A program made the position numbers and the translations under genes. A stretch of DNA of 8,497 nucleotides, from positions 1-8,497 of the forward strand of contig JAKOQD010000183.1 in NCBI GenBank assembly GCA_029778515.1, in the 5' to 3' direction. The notes beneath the pieces were generated by a model. The model saw only the letters and a list, made by a program, of their open reading frames with translations, was not told the DNA's origin and did not search any database. Shown here piece after piece: positions 1 through 5,918 of this stretch (position 1 is the stretch's first letter; the number at the start of each line of letters is the position of its first letter). The DNA is from Actinomycetes bacterium (lineage in GTDB: Bacteria; Actinomycetota; Actinomycetes; Propionibacteriales; Propionibacteriaceae).

Positions 1-444
1 AGCAGCGCAACGCCGAGCGCTGCGGCCGCCCTGATGGTCGAGAGCCCATGGGTGCGCACCACCACGGGCGCCAAGGATCCGTCCATGACCGCCGCGTTCC
101 TGACGGTTGTCAATCCGGGCGCGGCCGATGTGCGGTTGGTCTCGGCTGACTGCGCGGACGCCGGCATGGTGCAAATTCACGAGATGGTGAAGTCGGGCGA
201 CAAGATGATGATGCAGGAGGCCAAGGACGGCGCGTTGGTGCCGGCCGGCGGTCATCTGCACCTGACCCCAGGCGGCTACCACGTCATGCTGATGCGACTG
301 TCGCGCGAGTTCGCGGTCGGCGATTCGGTGAACCTCACCCTGCACTTCTCGGACGGGAGTTCGCTGCCGGTCACGGCACCGGTGAAGGACTTCGTCGAGG
401 AGGAGGATCATTACCACAGCCCGTCCCCGACCCCATCGAGCTGA
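1..444 (+). CDS. PCu(A)C-family periplasmic copper chaperone (5' end missing)
   Basis: The reading frame is open to the first base, so the true start and most of the export signal lie upstream; the first 11 codons (SSATPSAAAAL) look like the end of a signal peptide or a spacer. The domain begins at about MVESPWVR. Counting that Met (base 34) as residue 1, the copper-site motif is visible: His49-x-Met51, Met60 within a Met run, then PGGYH-V-M with His83 and Met85. This fits the H-x10-M-x21/22-H-x-M signature of PCu(A)C (DUF461) proteins, which bind Cu(I) outside the membrane and pass it to cuproenzymes such as cytochrome oxidase. Length and the conserved PAGG/PGG turns fit the family. The tail (EEEDHYHSPSPTPSS) is acidic and His-containing and might add metal binding; that is inference. 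The stop shares one base with the next start (TGATG), so this gene and the DyP peroxidase are coupled. The family call is firm; the exact metal role is inferred. Confidence 0.88.
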   Translation, partial: SSATPSAAAALMVESPWVRTTTGAKDPSMTAAFLTVVNPGAADVRLVSADCADAGMVQIHEMVKSGDKMMMQEAKDGALVPAGGHLHLTPGGYHVMLMRLSREFAVGDSVNLTLHFSDGSSLPVTAPVKDFVEEEDHYHSPSPTPSS

Positions 445-1658
445 TGACCGAGCAATCCTCCGAGCCTTCCGGGGTCGACCGGCGACACCTGTTCGGCTAC
501 GCCGGGGCGGCAGGTGTTGGTGCGCTCGCGGGTTTCGGTGGCGGACGTGCGTCCGCCCCTGCGCCGAGCGTGCCGGTGGCGGTGACCCGGCAGACCTATT
601 CGCCGCACGACGTCCACCAGGCCGGCATCGTGACCCGCACGCCGGCGTTCACCCAATTGGTGTCGTTCCGGCTGCTGCAGCCGTCGGTGGACTCGCTGCA
701 GAAGCTGCTCAAACTGTGGAGCGGCGACATTCCTCCGCTGATGGCCGGCAAGCCGGTTCCGGCCGATCCCACGCCTGAGCTAGCGCAGGCGGGGGTGTCG
801 CTTTCGGTGACCGTCGGGCTCGGTCCGCGGGTGTTCTCCCTCCCCGGGCTGGAGCGCAAGCGCCCGGACGGGTTCGTGGAGATTCCGGCCATGCAGCACG
901 ACCGGCTCCAGGAGCGCTGGAACGGCGGCGATGTGCTGGCGATCGTCGCCGCGGACGACGCCACGACGGTTGACTACGCGGCACGGCGGTTGACCCGGGA
1001 CGCAGCGAGCTTTGCCGAAGTGGCGTGGGTTCAGTCCGGCTCCTGGCGGGGAGTGGACGCGTCCGGCGCGCCGGTGACCGGACGCAACCTGTTCGGCCAG
1101 GTGGACGGTTCGGGGAATCCAGCTGGAGAGTTGCTGGACGCGACCGTCTGGGCCACCGACCCGCTGCCCTGGTTCGTGGGCGGGACGACGCTGGTGGTTC
1201 GGCGGATCGAGATGGACCTCGACTTCTGGGATCGCACCACTCGCGAGCGTCAGGAGAAGGTGATCGGCCGGCGCCTGGACAACGGCGCCCCGCTGACCGG
1301 GCAGCACGAGACCGACGCCCTCGACCTGGTGGCGACGGACGCCGATGGCCGTCCGGTGATCCCCGTGGACGCGCACGCGCGCCGCTCCCACCCGGACGAG
1401 AACGACAATCGCCGGATCGCCAGGCGTGGCGTCAACTACACCCACACCGAGGTGGTCGACGGCCGCCCGGTGACCAGCGCCGGACTGGTCTTCCAATCCT
1501 TCCAGGCGAACATCGCCCAGCAGTTCGTCCCGATCCAGAACCGCCTGGACTCAGGCGACGCTCTGAACGACTGGACCCACGCCATCGGATCCGCCGTATT
1601 CGCGATCCCAGGCGGCTTCCCCGAGGGTGACTGGATCGCCCGCGCCCTGTTCGAGTAA
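444..1658 (+). CDS. Tat-exported DyP-type haem peroxidase (EfeB/DtpA-like)
   Basis: This 404-residue protein should be a dye-decolourising (DyP) peroxidase that uses haem and H2O2 and is exported folded by the Tat system. Residues 11-38 are a twin-arginine signal: Arg13-Arg14 in DRRHLFGYAG, a Gly/Ala-rich hydrophobic stretch, and an ASA cleavage site near residue 38. The DyP hallmark GxxDG is present as G218-Q-V-D221-G222, with Asp221 the catalytic acid. The likely proximal haem ligand is His311 in DAHARR (His316 is the alternative), followed by the RRGVNY segment (Arg327/328) and the late GLVFQSFQ...FVPIQ...GSAVFAIPGG core typical of the family. Total length matches Tat-type DyPs. No Shine-Dalgarno is visible; the ATG overlaps the upstream stop by one base, so translation is probably coupled to the copper chaperone. 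E. coli EfeB belongs with an iron-transport operon, but no efeU/efeO gene is visible here. The PCu(A)C neighbour points to a Streptomyces DtpA-like role in copper-dependent enzyme maturation (inference). Confidence 0.93.
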   Translation: MTEQSSEPSGVDRRHLFGYAGAAGVGALAGFGGGRASAPAPSVPVAVTRQTYSPHDVHQAGIVTRTPAFTQLVSFRLLQPSVDSLQKLLKLWSGDIPPLMAGKPVPADPTPELAQAGVSLSVTVGLGPRVFSLPGLERKRPDGFVEIPAMQHDRLQERWNGGDVLAIVAADDATTVDYAARRLTRDAASFAEVAWVQSGSWRGVDASGAPVTGRNLFGQVDGSGNPAGELLDATVWATDPLPWFVGGTTLVVRRIEMDLDFWDRTTRERQEKVIGRRLDNGAPLTGQHETDALDLVATDADGRPVIPVDAHARRSHPDENDNRRIARRGVNYTHTEVVDGRPVTSAGLVFQSFQANIAQQFVPIQNRLDSGDALNDWTHAIGSAVFAIPGGFPEGDWIARALFE

Positions 1659-1669
1659 CCCCAACGGTC

Positions 1670-1697
1670 CGGCCTCGGCACCCGATCGGCAAGGCCG
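1670..1697. terminator. Possible bidirectional terminator between convergent genes
   Basis: The 40-bp gap between the DyP stop and the stop of the minus-strand phosphatase gene contains a perfect 6-bp inverted repeat, CGGCCT (1670-1675) and AGGCCG (1692-1697). The 16-base loop holds the palindrome CCGATCGG (1682-1689). There is no T-tract on either strand. The position between convergent genes suits a terminator, but the stem is short for such GC-rich DNA, so this is tentative. Confidence 0.3.
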
Positions 1698-1698
1698 C

Positions 1699-2205
1699 TC
1701 AGGGCGTGTGGGCGAGGAAGAGGCGGGCGTCCACCAGTTCGGACCAGCTGCCCTGGAACTCCAGACCGACCAGCGTGGCCGGGGGGTAGTTGTACTGAAT
1801 CCGGTCCAAGGCGGCTGGGTCGGAGGTTTCCGGATCAGCCAGGCCCGCCGCCAGACCGGGAATCCCGGGTGCGTGAGCCACGATCAGCACCGTCCGCACC
1901 AGGTCGGATACGCCGGCCACCTCGGCAAGCAACTGCCGGACGCCACAGTTGTAGAGCCGATCGAGGTGCCGGATCGGCGCCGGTATTTTCAGCAGTTCGG
2001 CGGTCTGTCGCGCCCGGATCGCCGTCGAGCAGAGCACCAACTCCACCGGCTGGCTCGCCAGCTTCTCACCGACCGCTCGCGCCTGCGTCCGTCCGCGCGC
2101 AGACAACTCGCGGCTGGCGTCGCGCCAATCCGGACCGACGCTCAGGGCCTCGGCATGGCGCAACAAATAGAGCCGGTGAGCCTTCGGTTCGCCGCGAGTC
2201 GCCAT
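1699..2205 (-). CDS. SixA-like phosphohistidine phosphatase (histidine phosphatase superfamily)
   Basis: The 168-residue product belongs to the histidine phosphatase (phosphoglycerate mutase-like) superfamily, closest in size and layout to SixA, which removes phosphate from phosphohistidine in signalling proteins. The N-terminal catalytic motif is LYLLRHAEA, with Arg16-His17 (the nucleophile). The middle motif CSTAIRARQTAELL (residues 59-72) matches the family's SS-x-A-x-R-A-x-Q-T block. The second catalytic His is His111 in VAHAPG, where many family members have GHNPG. The sequence ELSARGRTQA (33-42) is also typical. No membrane segment or signal is seen, so it should be cytosolic. An in-frame TGA lies directly before the ATG, so this is the first possible start. 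Only 17 bp separate it from the ppa stop, so the two are probably one transcript. The true substrate cannot be read from the sequence. Confidence 0.85.
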   Translation of the reverse strand: MATRGEPKAHRLYLLRHAEALSVGPDWRDASRELSARGRTQARAVGEKLASQPVELVLCSTAIRARQTAELLKIPAPIRHLDRLYNCGVRQLLAEVAGVSDLVRTVLIVAHAPGIPGLAAGLADPETSDPAALDRIQYNYPPATLVGLEFQGSWSELVDARLFLAHTP

Positions 2206-2222
2206 TCAGTCGCCAGGGAGGA

Positions 2223-2780
2223 TCACTCCCGGGTGAACTCGTTCTCATACGAGGTGCCGCGAGCGCGTGCCCAGCTGGCCCTGATCTCGACCTCGGCCTC
2301 GGCGTGGCCCACCCACACGGCGCCTTCGACCGACTTCCCCGGTTCGAGGTCCTTGTAGACGCTGAAGAAGTGCTCGATCTCGAGCAGCGTCAGGCTTGGC
2401 AGGTCGGTGAGTTCCTTGATGCTGGACTGGCGCTGGTCGGCCACCGGGATGCACAGCACCTTGTCGTCGCCGCCCATCTCGTCCTTCATCCGGAACATCC
2501 CGATTGCGCGGCACTCGATGAGCGCGCCGGGGAACGTCGCCTCCGGCAGCAGCACCATCGCGTCCAGCGGATCGCCGTCCTGGCCGAGGGTGCCCTCAAT
2601 GAACCCGTAGTCATTGGGGTATTGGGTGGACGTGAACAGCGTCCGGTCGAGCCGGATCCGGCCGGTGTGGTGATCCATCTCGTACTTGTTCTTCGTGCCC
2701 TTGGGGATCTCCACAGTGACATCGAAATGCAGGCTGGGTTGGATCTTCGGACGGGCGAAAGAAGGGCGATCCACGGTCAT
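2223..2780 (-). CDS. ppa: Inorganic pyrophosphatase (family I, soluble)
   Basis: This cytosolic enzyme hydrolyses pyrophosphate to two phosphates and pulls biosynthetic reactions forward. The 185-residue product shows the family I core: [16 protein letters not shown] (residues 19-34), the IRLDR segment, [13 protein letters not shown] (53-65) and the metal-binding signature [12 protein letters not shown] with Asp68, Asp70 and Asp73. Asp105/Asp106-Lys107 and the [13 protein letters not shown] block (137-149) complete the active site. The start chosen is the ATG at 2780, because GAGAGG stands 5 bases before it. A farther in-frame ATG at 2849 would add 23 unlike residues and overlap dacB. The product still carries about 17 residues ([17 protein letters not shown]) before the usual family start, slightly longer than typical actinobacterial Ppa. 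It is divergent from dacB and followed closely by the SixA-like gene. Confidence 0.96.
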   Translation of the reverse strand: MTVDRPSFARPKIQPSLHFDVTVEIPKGTKNKYEMDHHTGRIRLDRTLFTSTQYPNDYGFIEGTLGQDGDPLDAMVLLPEATFPGALIECRAIGMFRMKDEMGGDDKVLCIPVADQRQSSIKELTDLPSLTLLEIEHFFSVYKDLEPGKSVEGAVWVGHAEAEVEIRASWARARGTSYENEFTRE

Positions 2781-2785
2781 CTGAG

Positions 2786-2791
2786 CCTCTC
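2786..2791 (-). promoter_or_regulatory. Ribosome binding site of ppa
   Basis: Read on the minus strand this is GAGAGG, 5 bases before the ATG at 2780. It is a good Shine-Dalgarno match and decides for this start over the upstream in-frame ATG at 2849. Confidence 0.7.
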
Positions 2792-2809
2792 TGTCATGAT
2801 TGGTACTCG

Positions 2810-4201
2810 ATGTGTGAGCCGAGCCTATCGTTAGCCGCTGCCCGAGCAAGGTGGCGCCCCTCGGCCGGTGGGTCCGCCGGGCCGCTCCGGATCGTCGCCG
2901 CGTGTCTGGCCGCGCTGCTTTTCGCCGGCTGTTCGACCCAGGCGTTCAACCCCAACGAGGTGCTGCCGTCCGCGGTCGTACCAGTGCCAAGCGCGGACGC
3001 GTCCCCGACCACACCGGTTGCGCCCCAGCCCACGCTGATCCCGATCCCCGAGAAGTTGTCGGTGCAGCTGAAGAAGGTTTCGCGCAGTGGCATCGGGGCC
3101 GGCGGCGTGGCCGTGCTCGCTGACAACGGCTCGATGCTGACCAGCCGCAGCCCCGACAAGGCCGTGGCACCGGCGTCCACGATGAAAGTTCTGACCAGCC
3201 TTGCTGCCGTCGATCTGCTCGGCGCCGACCACACCTTCACCACCAAGGTCGTGGACGCAGGTTCAGGACGGATCGTTCTGGTCGGCGGCGGCGACCCGCT
3301 GCTCACGATCAAGCCGTCCAAGTCGGTCAACAAGCCCGCTTCGCTGACCGCACTGGCCCAGGCGACCGCTGTGGCGCTGACCGCGTCCGGGGTCGCGAAG
3401 GTCAGTCTGGGCTACGACGCGTCGCTGTTCAGCGGCGCCGGGTACAGCCCCAAGTGGAAATCCACCTGGCGCAGCTACACCGCTCGGGTGAGCTCGCTGG
3501 TGGTCGGCTCGGGCATGGCGAACAAGTGGCAGGCTGCGCCCGATCCTGCACTGGCTACGGCAAAGGCCTTCGCTGCCAAGCTCAAGGCTGCGGGTATCGC
3601 GGTGAAATTGGCCGGTGCGGCGAAGGCGCCAGCGGACGCGTCCGAGCTGGCCAGTGTGCAGTCGGCACCGCTGAGCCGGATCGTCGCGCGCACCCTGCAG
3701 CTCAGCGACAACCTCGCCGCAGACATGCTGGCGCGCCACGTCGCGCTCGCGTCCGGGCAGCCTGCGACCTTCGCCGGCGGCGCCACGGCGACCCGGCAGT
3801 GGCTGAGCGGCCACGGACTCTGGGCCGACGGCATGCGGCTATACGACGGCAGTGGCCTGGCCCGCGACGCCCGCGTGACCCCATCGGTGTTGGCGCACGC
3901 CGTTCAGCTCTCGCTGAACACGGAGCGGCTCGCGGCGGTGGCGCAGGGGCTGCCGGTGGCCGGCCAGAACGGCACGCTCAAGGACCGCTTCAACGACAAG
4001 TCGGAGAAGGCCGGCCGCGGCAACGTGCACGCCAAGACCGGGACGCTTCGTGGAATCGCCGCGCTGGCCGGCTACCTGACCACAGCGGACGGCGCCCGGC
4101 TCGCGTTCGCGCTGATGGCCACCAACACCGTCGGCCAGACCACGGCCTACAACTGGCTGGACCGCACGGCCGCGGCGATGGTGCGTTGCGGCTGCAGCTG
4201 A
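2810..4201 (+). CDS. dacB: D-alanyl-D-alanine carboxypeptidase/endopeptidase, PBP4 type
   Basis: This exported penicillin-binding protein (peptidase family S13) should trim D-Ala from peptidoglycan stem peptides or cut D-Ala-mDAP cross-links outside the membrane. All three active-site motifs are present: STMK (Ser123-Lys126), SDN (299-301) and KTG (409-411). The flanking family blocks VGGGDPLL (158-165) and [14 protein letters not shown] (345-358) are also clear. The N terminus has several Arg, a hydrophobic stretch (28-38) and FAG-Cys41, which may be a lipobox, although Phe at -3 is unusual; cleavage as an ordinary signal is the alternative. Residues 47-81 form a Pro/Ala/Ser/Val-rich linker. 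The protein ends in Cys-Gly-Cys-Ser. The ATG at 2810 has no Shine-Dalgarno, and no better in-frame start is seen, so the exact start is uncertain and a leaderless transcript is possible. It is divergent from ppa (29 bp between starts) and convergent with the TIG-EEP gene. Confidence 0.94.
   Translation: MCEPSLSLAAARARWRPSAGGSAGPLRIVAACLAALLFAGCSTQAFNPNEVLPSAVVPVPSADASPTTPVAPQPTLIPIPEKLSVQLKKVSRSGIGAGGVAVLADNGSMLTSRSPDKAVAPASTMKVLTSLAAVDLLGADHTFTTKVVDAGSGRIVLVGGGDPLLTIKPSKSVNKPASLTALAQATAVALTASGVAKVSLGYDASLFSGAGYSPKWKSTWRSYTARVSSLVVGSGMANKWQAAPDPALATAKAFAAKLKAAGIAVKLAGAAKAPADASELASVQSAPLSRIVARTLQLSDNLAADMLARHVALASGQPATFAGGATATRQWLSGHGLWADGMRLYDGSGLARDARVTPSVLAHAVQLSLNTERLAAVAQGLPVAGQNGTLKDRFNDKSEKAGRGNVHAKTGTLRGIAALAGYLTTADGARLAFALMATNTVGQTTAYNWLDRTAAAMVRCGCS
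2822..2849 (-). promoter_or_regulatory. Candidate ppa promoter inside the dacB coding start
   Basis: On the minus strand TTGCTC (2849-2844) is followed after 16 bases by TAGGCT (2827-2822). The -35 is a partial match (TTG) and the -10 fits TANNNT. The start of transcription would fall near 2815, leaving a leader of about 35 bases that contains the GAGAGG site. The boxes lie within codons 5-14 of dacB, so the two divergent genes would interfere with each other. This is read by eye only. Confidence 0.4.
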
Positions 4202-4208
4202 CCTTGCC

Positions 4209-5819
4209 CTAGGGCAGGAGGACGGTCAGCTTCACCAGGTTGTGATCGGACGGGATCACGCCGGAGAAGTTGCCGGCGGCGTCCAGATCGACCACCGTCT
4301 TCCACTCCAGCGCGGTGATGCTGCGGCTCGATAGCAGGATGTAGTCCATGTACGAGCCGATTTCGTAACCGGACAGCGTCTTCGGTGCCGGCAGGTAATC
4401 GTTGAGGCTGCTGTACTGGGCGTTGACCAGGCTTTGCGCGAAGACCGAGTCGTTGCGGCTCTTGAGTCGATAGGTGTTGCCGAGCGGGTCGGCGTAGCCG
4501 GCGTCGATGAACGCTTGGTGGGCGGAATTCGTCGCTTCGTTGTCGTTGAGGTCAGTGAACTTGGTGGTAGCCAGATCGCCGACCATGACCACCGGTAGCC
4601 GCGCGGTGTTCTCCTCGGCGATCTCGGTCAGGATCAAGCTTGCCTGCCCGGCGCGCAACGCCTCGGATCGCCGGATGCCTTCGGCGTCGTCGTCCTTGGC
4701 GTCGAGCGGCTCCAGGTGGGTGCTGACGAAGAAGAAGCTGCGGCTGGTGACGCGATCGGTCAGCTGAGCCCAGGTGACGTGCCGGGCCGAACCGCTCCGG
4801 TCGGTCCGGTCGTCCAGCGAACGCGAGCCTTGCCGATCCAGCGCCAGCCGGCTGGTGTTGAAGATGATCCGGTCGCTCTGGCCAGCGCCGTTGGGGCACT
4901 TGGCGTAAGCCGGGCCGTCGCAGTACTCCGCGGTATTGGTCAGGGCGTACGTCCCGCCGAGCTCGTTCATCAGGTTGGTCAGGTCCTGGAACTGAGCGAC
5001 CCCAGTGGGCACCTGCCTGGCCGATGCGGACGCCTCCTGGACGCCAACCACATCGATGCCCTCCCGCAGGAGTTGTCCCGCGACCGCGCTGCGCCGCTCG
5101 GCCCACGGACGCATGGTGGCCGTCGGGGTTGTCGTGGCGGTGGCGACGGTGACGTTGAAGCTGGCCACCGCGAGCTGCTGGGTGCCGCCGGTGACCAGCG
5201 GCGGGGCGGCGGGCGCGGGGCCGTACAGGTAGCGGGCGCCGGCTGAGGTGCCGTAGCGTCCGACGACCTTCACCTCCGCGTACCCGTTCGGCCGGGCGGG
5301 CACCACCACGGTCAGCTTCTTCGACGACTTGACCTTCAGCTTCTTGCCCTTGACCCCACCGAAGAGCACCTTGCTGACCTTCGTGAATCCCGACCCCTTG
5401 ATCGTGATCCGCTTCCCGCCCTTCACTGGGCCGGCGGTCGTGCTCAGCGATGCGATCGCCGGAGGTGCGATGAAGGTGAACCGGGAGCGCTTGCCGGTCT
5501 TGGAGCGTCCGGACGCGGTCTGCACCCGCACGTCCGTCCGTCCCGCGGCGCTGGCCGGTGTGGTTGCGACCAGCTTCTTCGAGGATACGAAGCGCACTGA
5601 GGTGGCCGGCGTCGACCCGAACGTCACCACGGCATCAGCGGTGAAGTTCTTCCCGCGGATCACGACGCTGGTGCCGCCGGCAGTGGGGCCGGTTTTCACC
5701 GACAGCTTGGTCACCTTCGGGGCGGCGGACGCCGCCGCGTCCGTGGTTGACGGAACCAGGCCGAGGCCGAGCAGGACGGTAAGGAGAACAGCGGCGAGCC
5801 GCTGCAGCTGGGGGTGCAT
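4209..5819 (-). CDS. Secreted TIG/IPT-domain endonuclease/exonuclease/phosphatase-family protein
   Basis: This 536-residue protein begins with a Sec signal (MHPQLQRLAAVLLTVLLGLG, cleavage probably near TTDAAA, residue 25-30). Two Ig-like TIG/IPT domains follow at about 34-116 and 119-199, each opening with the P-x-x-GG-x-x-(V/I)-x-I-x-G pattern. After a Pro/Ala linker (201-208) comes an EEP (DNase I-like) metal-dependent hydrolase domain, 215-536. Recognisable catalytic blocks are ASFNV (Asn222), GVQEA (Glu262), VSTHLE (His368), VGDLA (Asp415), MDYILLSS (Asp492) and the terminal SDHNLV (Asp525-His526). The usual GDFN motif reads GDLA, so the Asn is missing. Cys300 and Cys308 could form a disulfide. 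The substrate (nucleic acid, phospholipid or other phosphodiester) cannot be decided. The gene stands alone, opposite in direction to dacB and the DUF2342 gene, and appears inserted into an otherwise conserved gene order. The ATG at 5819 has no clear Shine-Dalgarno but gives a proper signal peptide. Confidence 0.88.
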   Translation of the reverse strand: MHPQLQRLAAVLLTVLLGLGLVPSTTDAAASAAPKVTKLSVKTGPTAGGTSVVIRGKNFTADAVVTFGSTPATSVRFVSSKKLVATTPASAAGRTDVRVQTASGRSKTGKRSRFTFIAPPAIASLSTTAGPVKGGKRITIKGSGFTKVSKVLFGGVKGKKLKVKSSKKLTVVVPARPNGYAEVKVVGRYGTSAGARYLYGPAPAAPPLVTGGTQQLAVASFNVTVATATTTPTATMRPWAERRSAVAGQLLREGIDVVGVQEASASARQVPTGVAQFQDLTNLMNELGGTYALTNTAEYCDGPAYAKCPNGAGQSDRIIFNTSRLALDRQGSRSLDDRTDRSGSARHVTWAQLTDRVTSRSFFFVSTHLEPLDAKDDDAEGIRRSEALRAGQASLILTEIAEENTARLPVVMVGDLATTKFTDLNDNEATNSAHQAFIDAGYADPLGNTYRLKSRNDSVFAQSLVNAQYSSLNDYLPAPKTLSGYEIGSYMDYILLSSRSITALEWKTVVDLDAAGNFSGVIPSDHNLVKLTVLLP

Positions 5820-5838
5820 GCCCGCATTCTGGCAGAAG

Positions 5839-5886
5839 GCCGCTGCGGCGGCAGGCTATGGAATTCATTGGCTCAGCCGCAGCGGC
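5839..5886. repeat. Pair of 11-bp palindromes in the divergent promoter region
   Basis: GCCGCTGCGGC (5839-5849) and GCCGCAGCGGC (5876-5886) are exact reverse complements, and each is itself an odd palindrome (GCCGC-W-GCGGC). Their centres are 37 bp apart, about three and a half helical turns. The first lies 20 bp upstream of the TIG-EEP start; the second covers roughly -43 to -33 relative to the predicted leaderless start of the DUF2342 gene. The pair could be a regulator binding site or a hairpin; no factor is recognised. Confidence 0.55.
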
Positions 5887-5905
5887 TCGGAAAACAGACC
5901 ACAAG

Positions 5906-5911
5906 TAGGGT
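5906..5911 (+). promoter_or_regulatory. -10 hexamer of a leaderless promoter for the DUF2342 gene
   Basis: TAGGGT matches the actinobacterial TANNNT -10 consensus and ends 7 bases before the ATG at 5919, so transcription would start at or next to the A of the start codon. No convincing -35 or Shine-Dalgarno is seen, as is common for leaderless actinobacterial genes. The GGG alone is a weak alternative ribosome site. Confidence 0.5.
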
Positions 5912-5918
5912 TGACGCC

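Noticed and set aside
540..557. GGCGGACG-TG-CGTCCGCC inverted repeat within the DyP signal-peptide region
   Set aside because: Eight-base arms with a two-base centre, wholly inside coding sequence. At this GC content about one such palindrome per window is expected by chance, and the loop is too small for a good hairpin.
780..1496. Minus-strand open frame of 238 codons inside the DyP gene
   Set aside because: Antisense to the well-supported peroxidase; composition is that of a GC-rich shadow frame.
1627..2834. Overlapping plus-strand open frames across 1627-2358 and 1869-2834
   Set aside because: They run antisense to the SixA-like gene and ppa, both of which carry catalytic motifs. Their translations are low-complexity and unlike known proteins.
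2781..2849. Upstream in-frame ATG at 2849 as the start of ppa
   Set aside because: It would add 23 residues not seen in the family, overlap the dacB start, and ignore the well-placed GAGAGG before 2780.
4205..4216. TGCCCTAGGGCA, a perfect 12-bp palindrome at the dacB/EEP convergent junction
   Set aside because: It overlaps the EEP stop codon, leaves only a 4-bp stem once a loop is allowed, and has no T-tract, so I do not call it a terminator, though a weak role cannot be excluded.
5814..5918. Upstream in-frame ATG at 5814 as the start of the DUF2342 gene
   Set aside because: The extra 35 residues are unlike the family and would overlap the divergent EEP start; the ATG at 5919 gives the expected N terminus.
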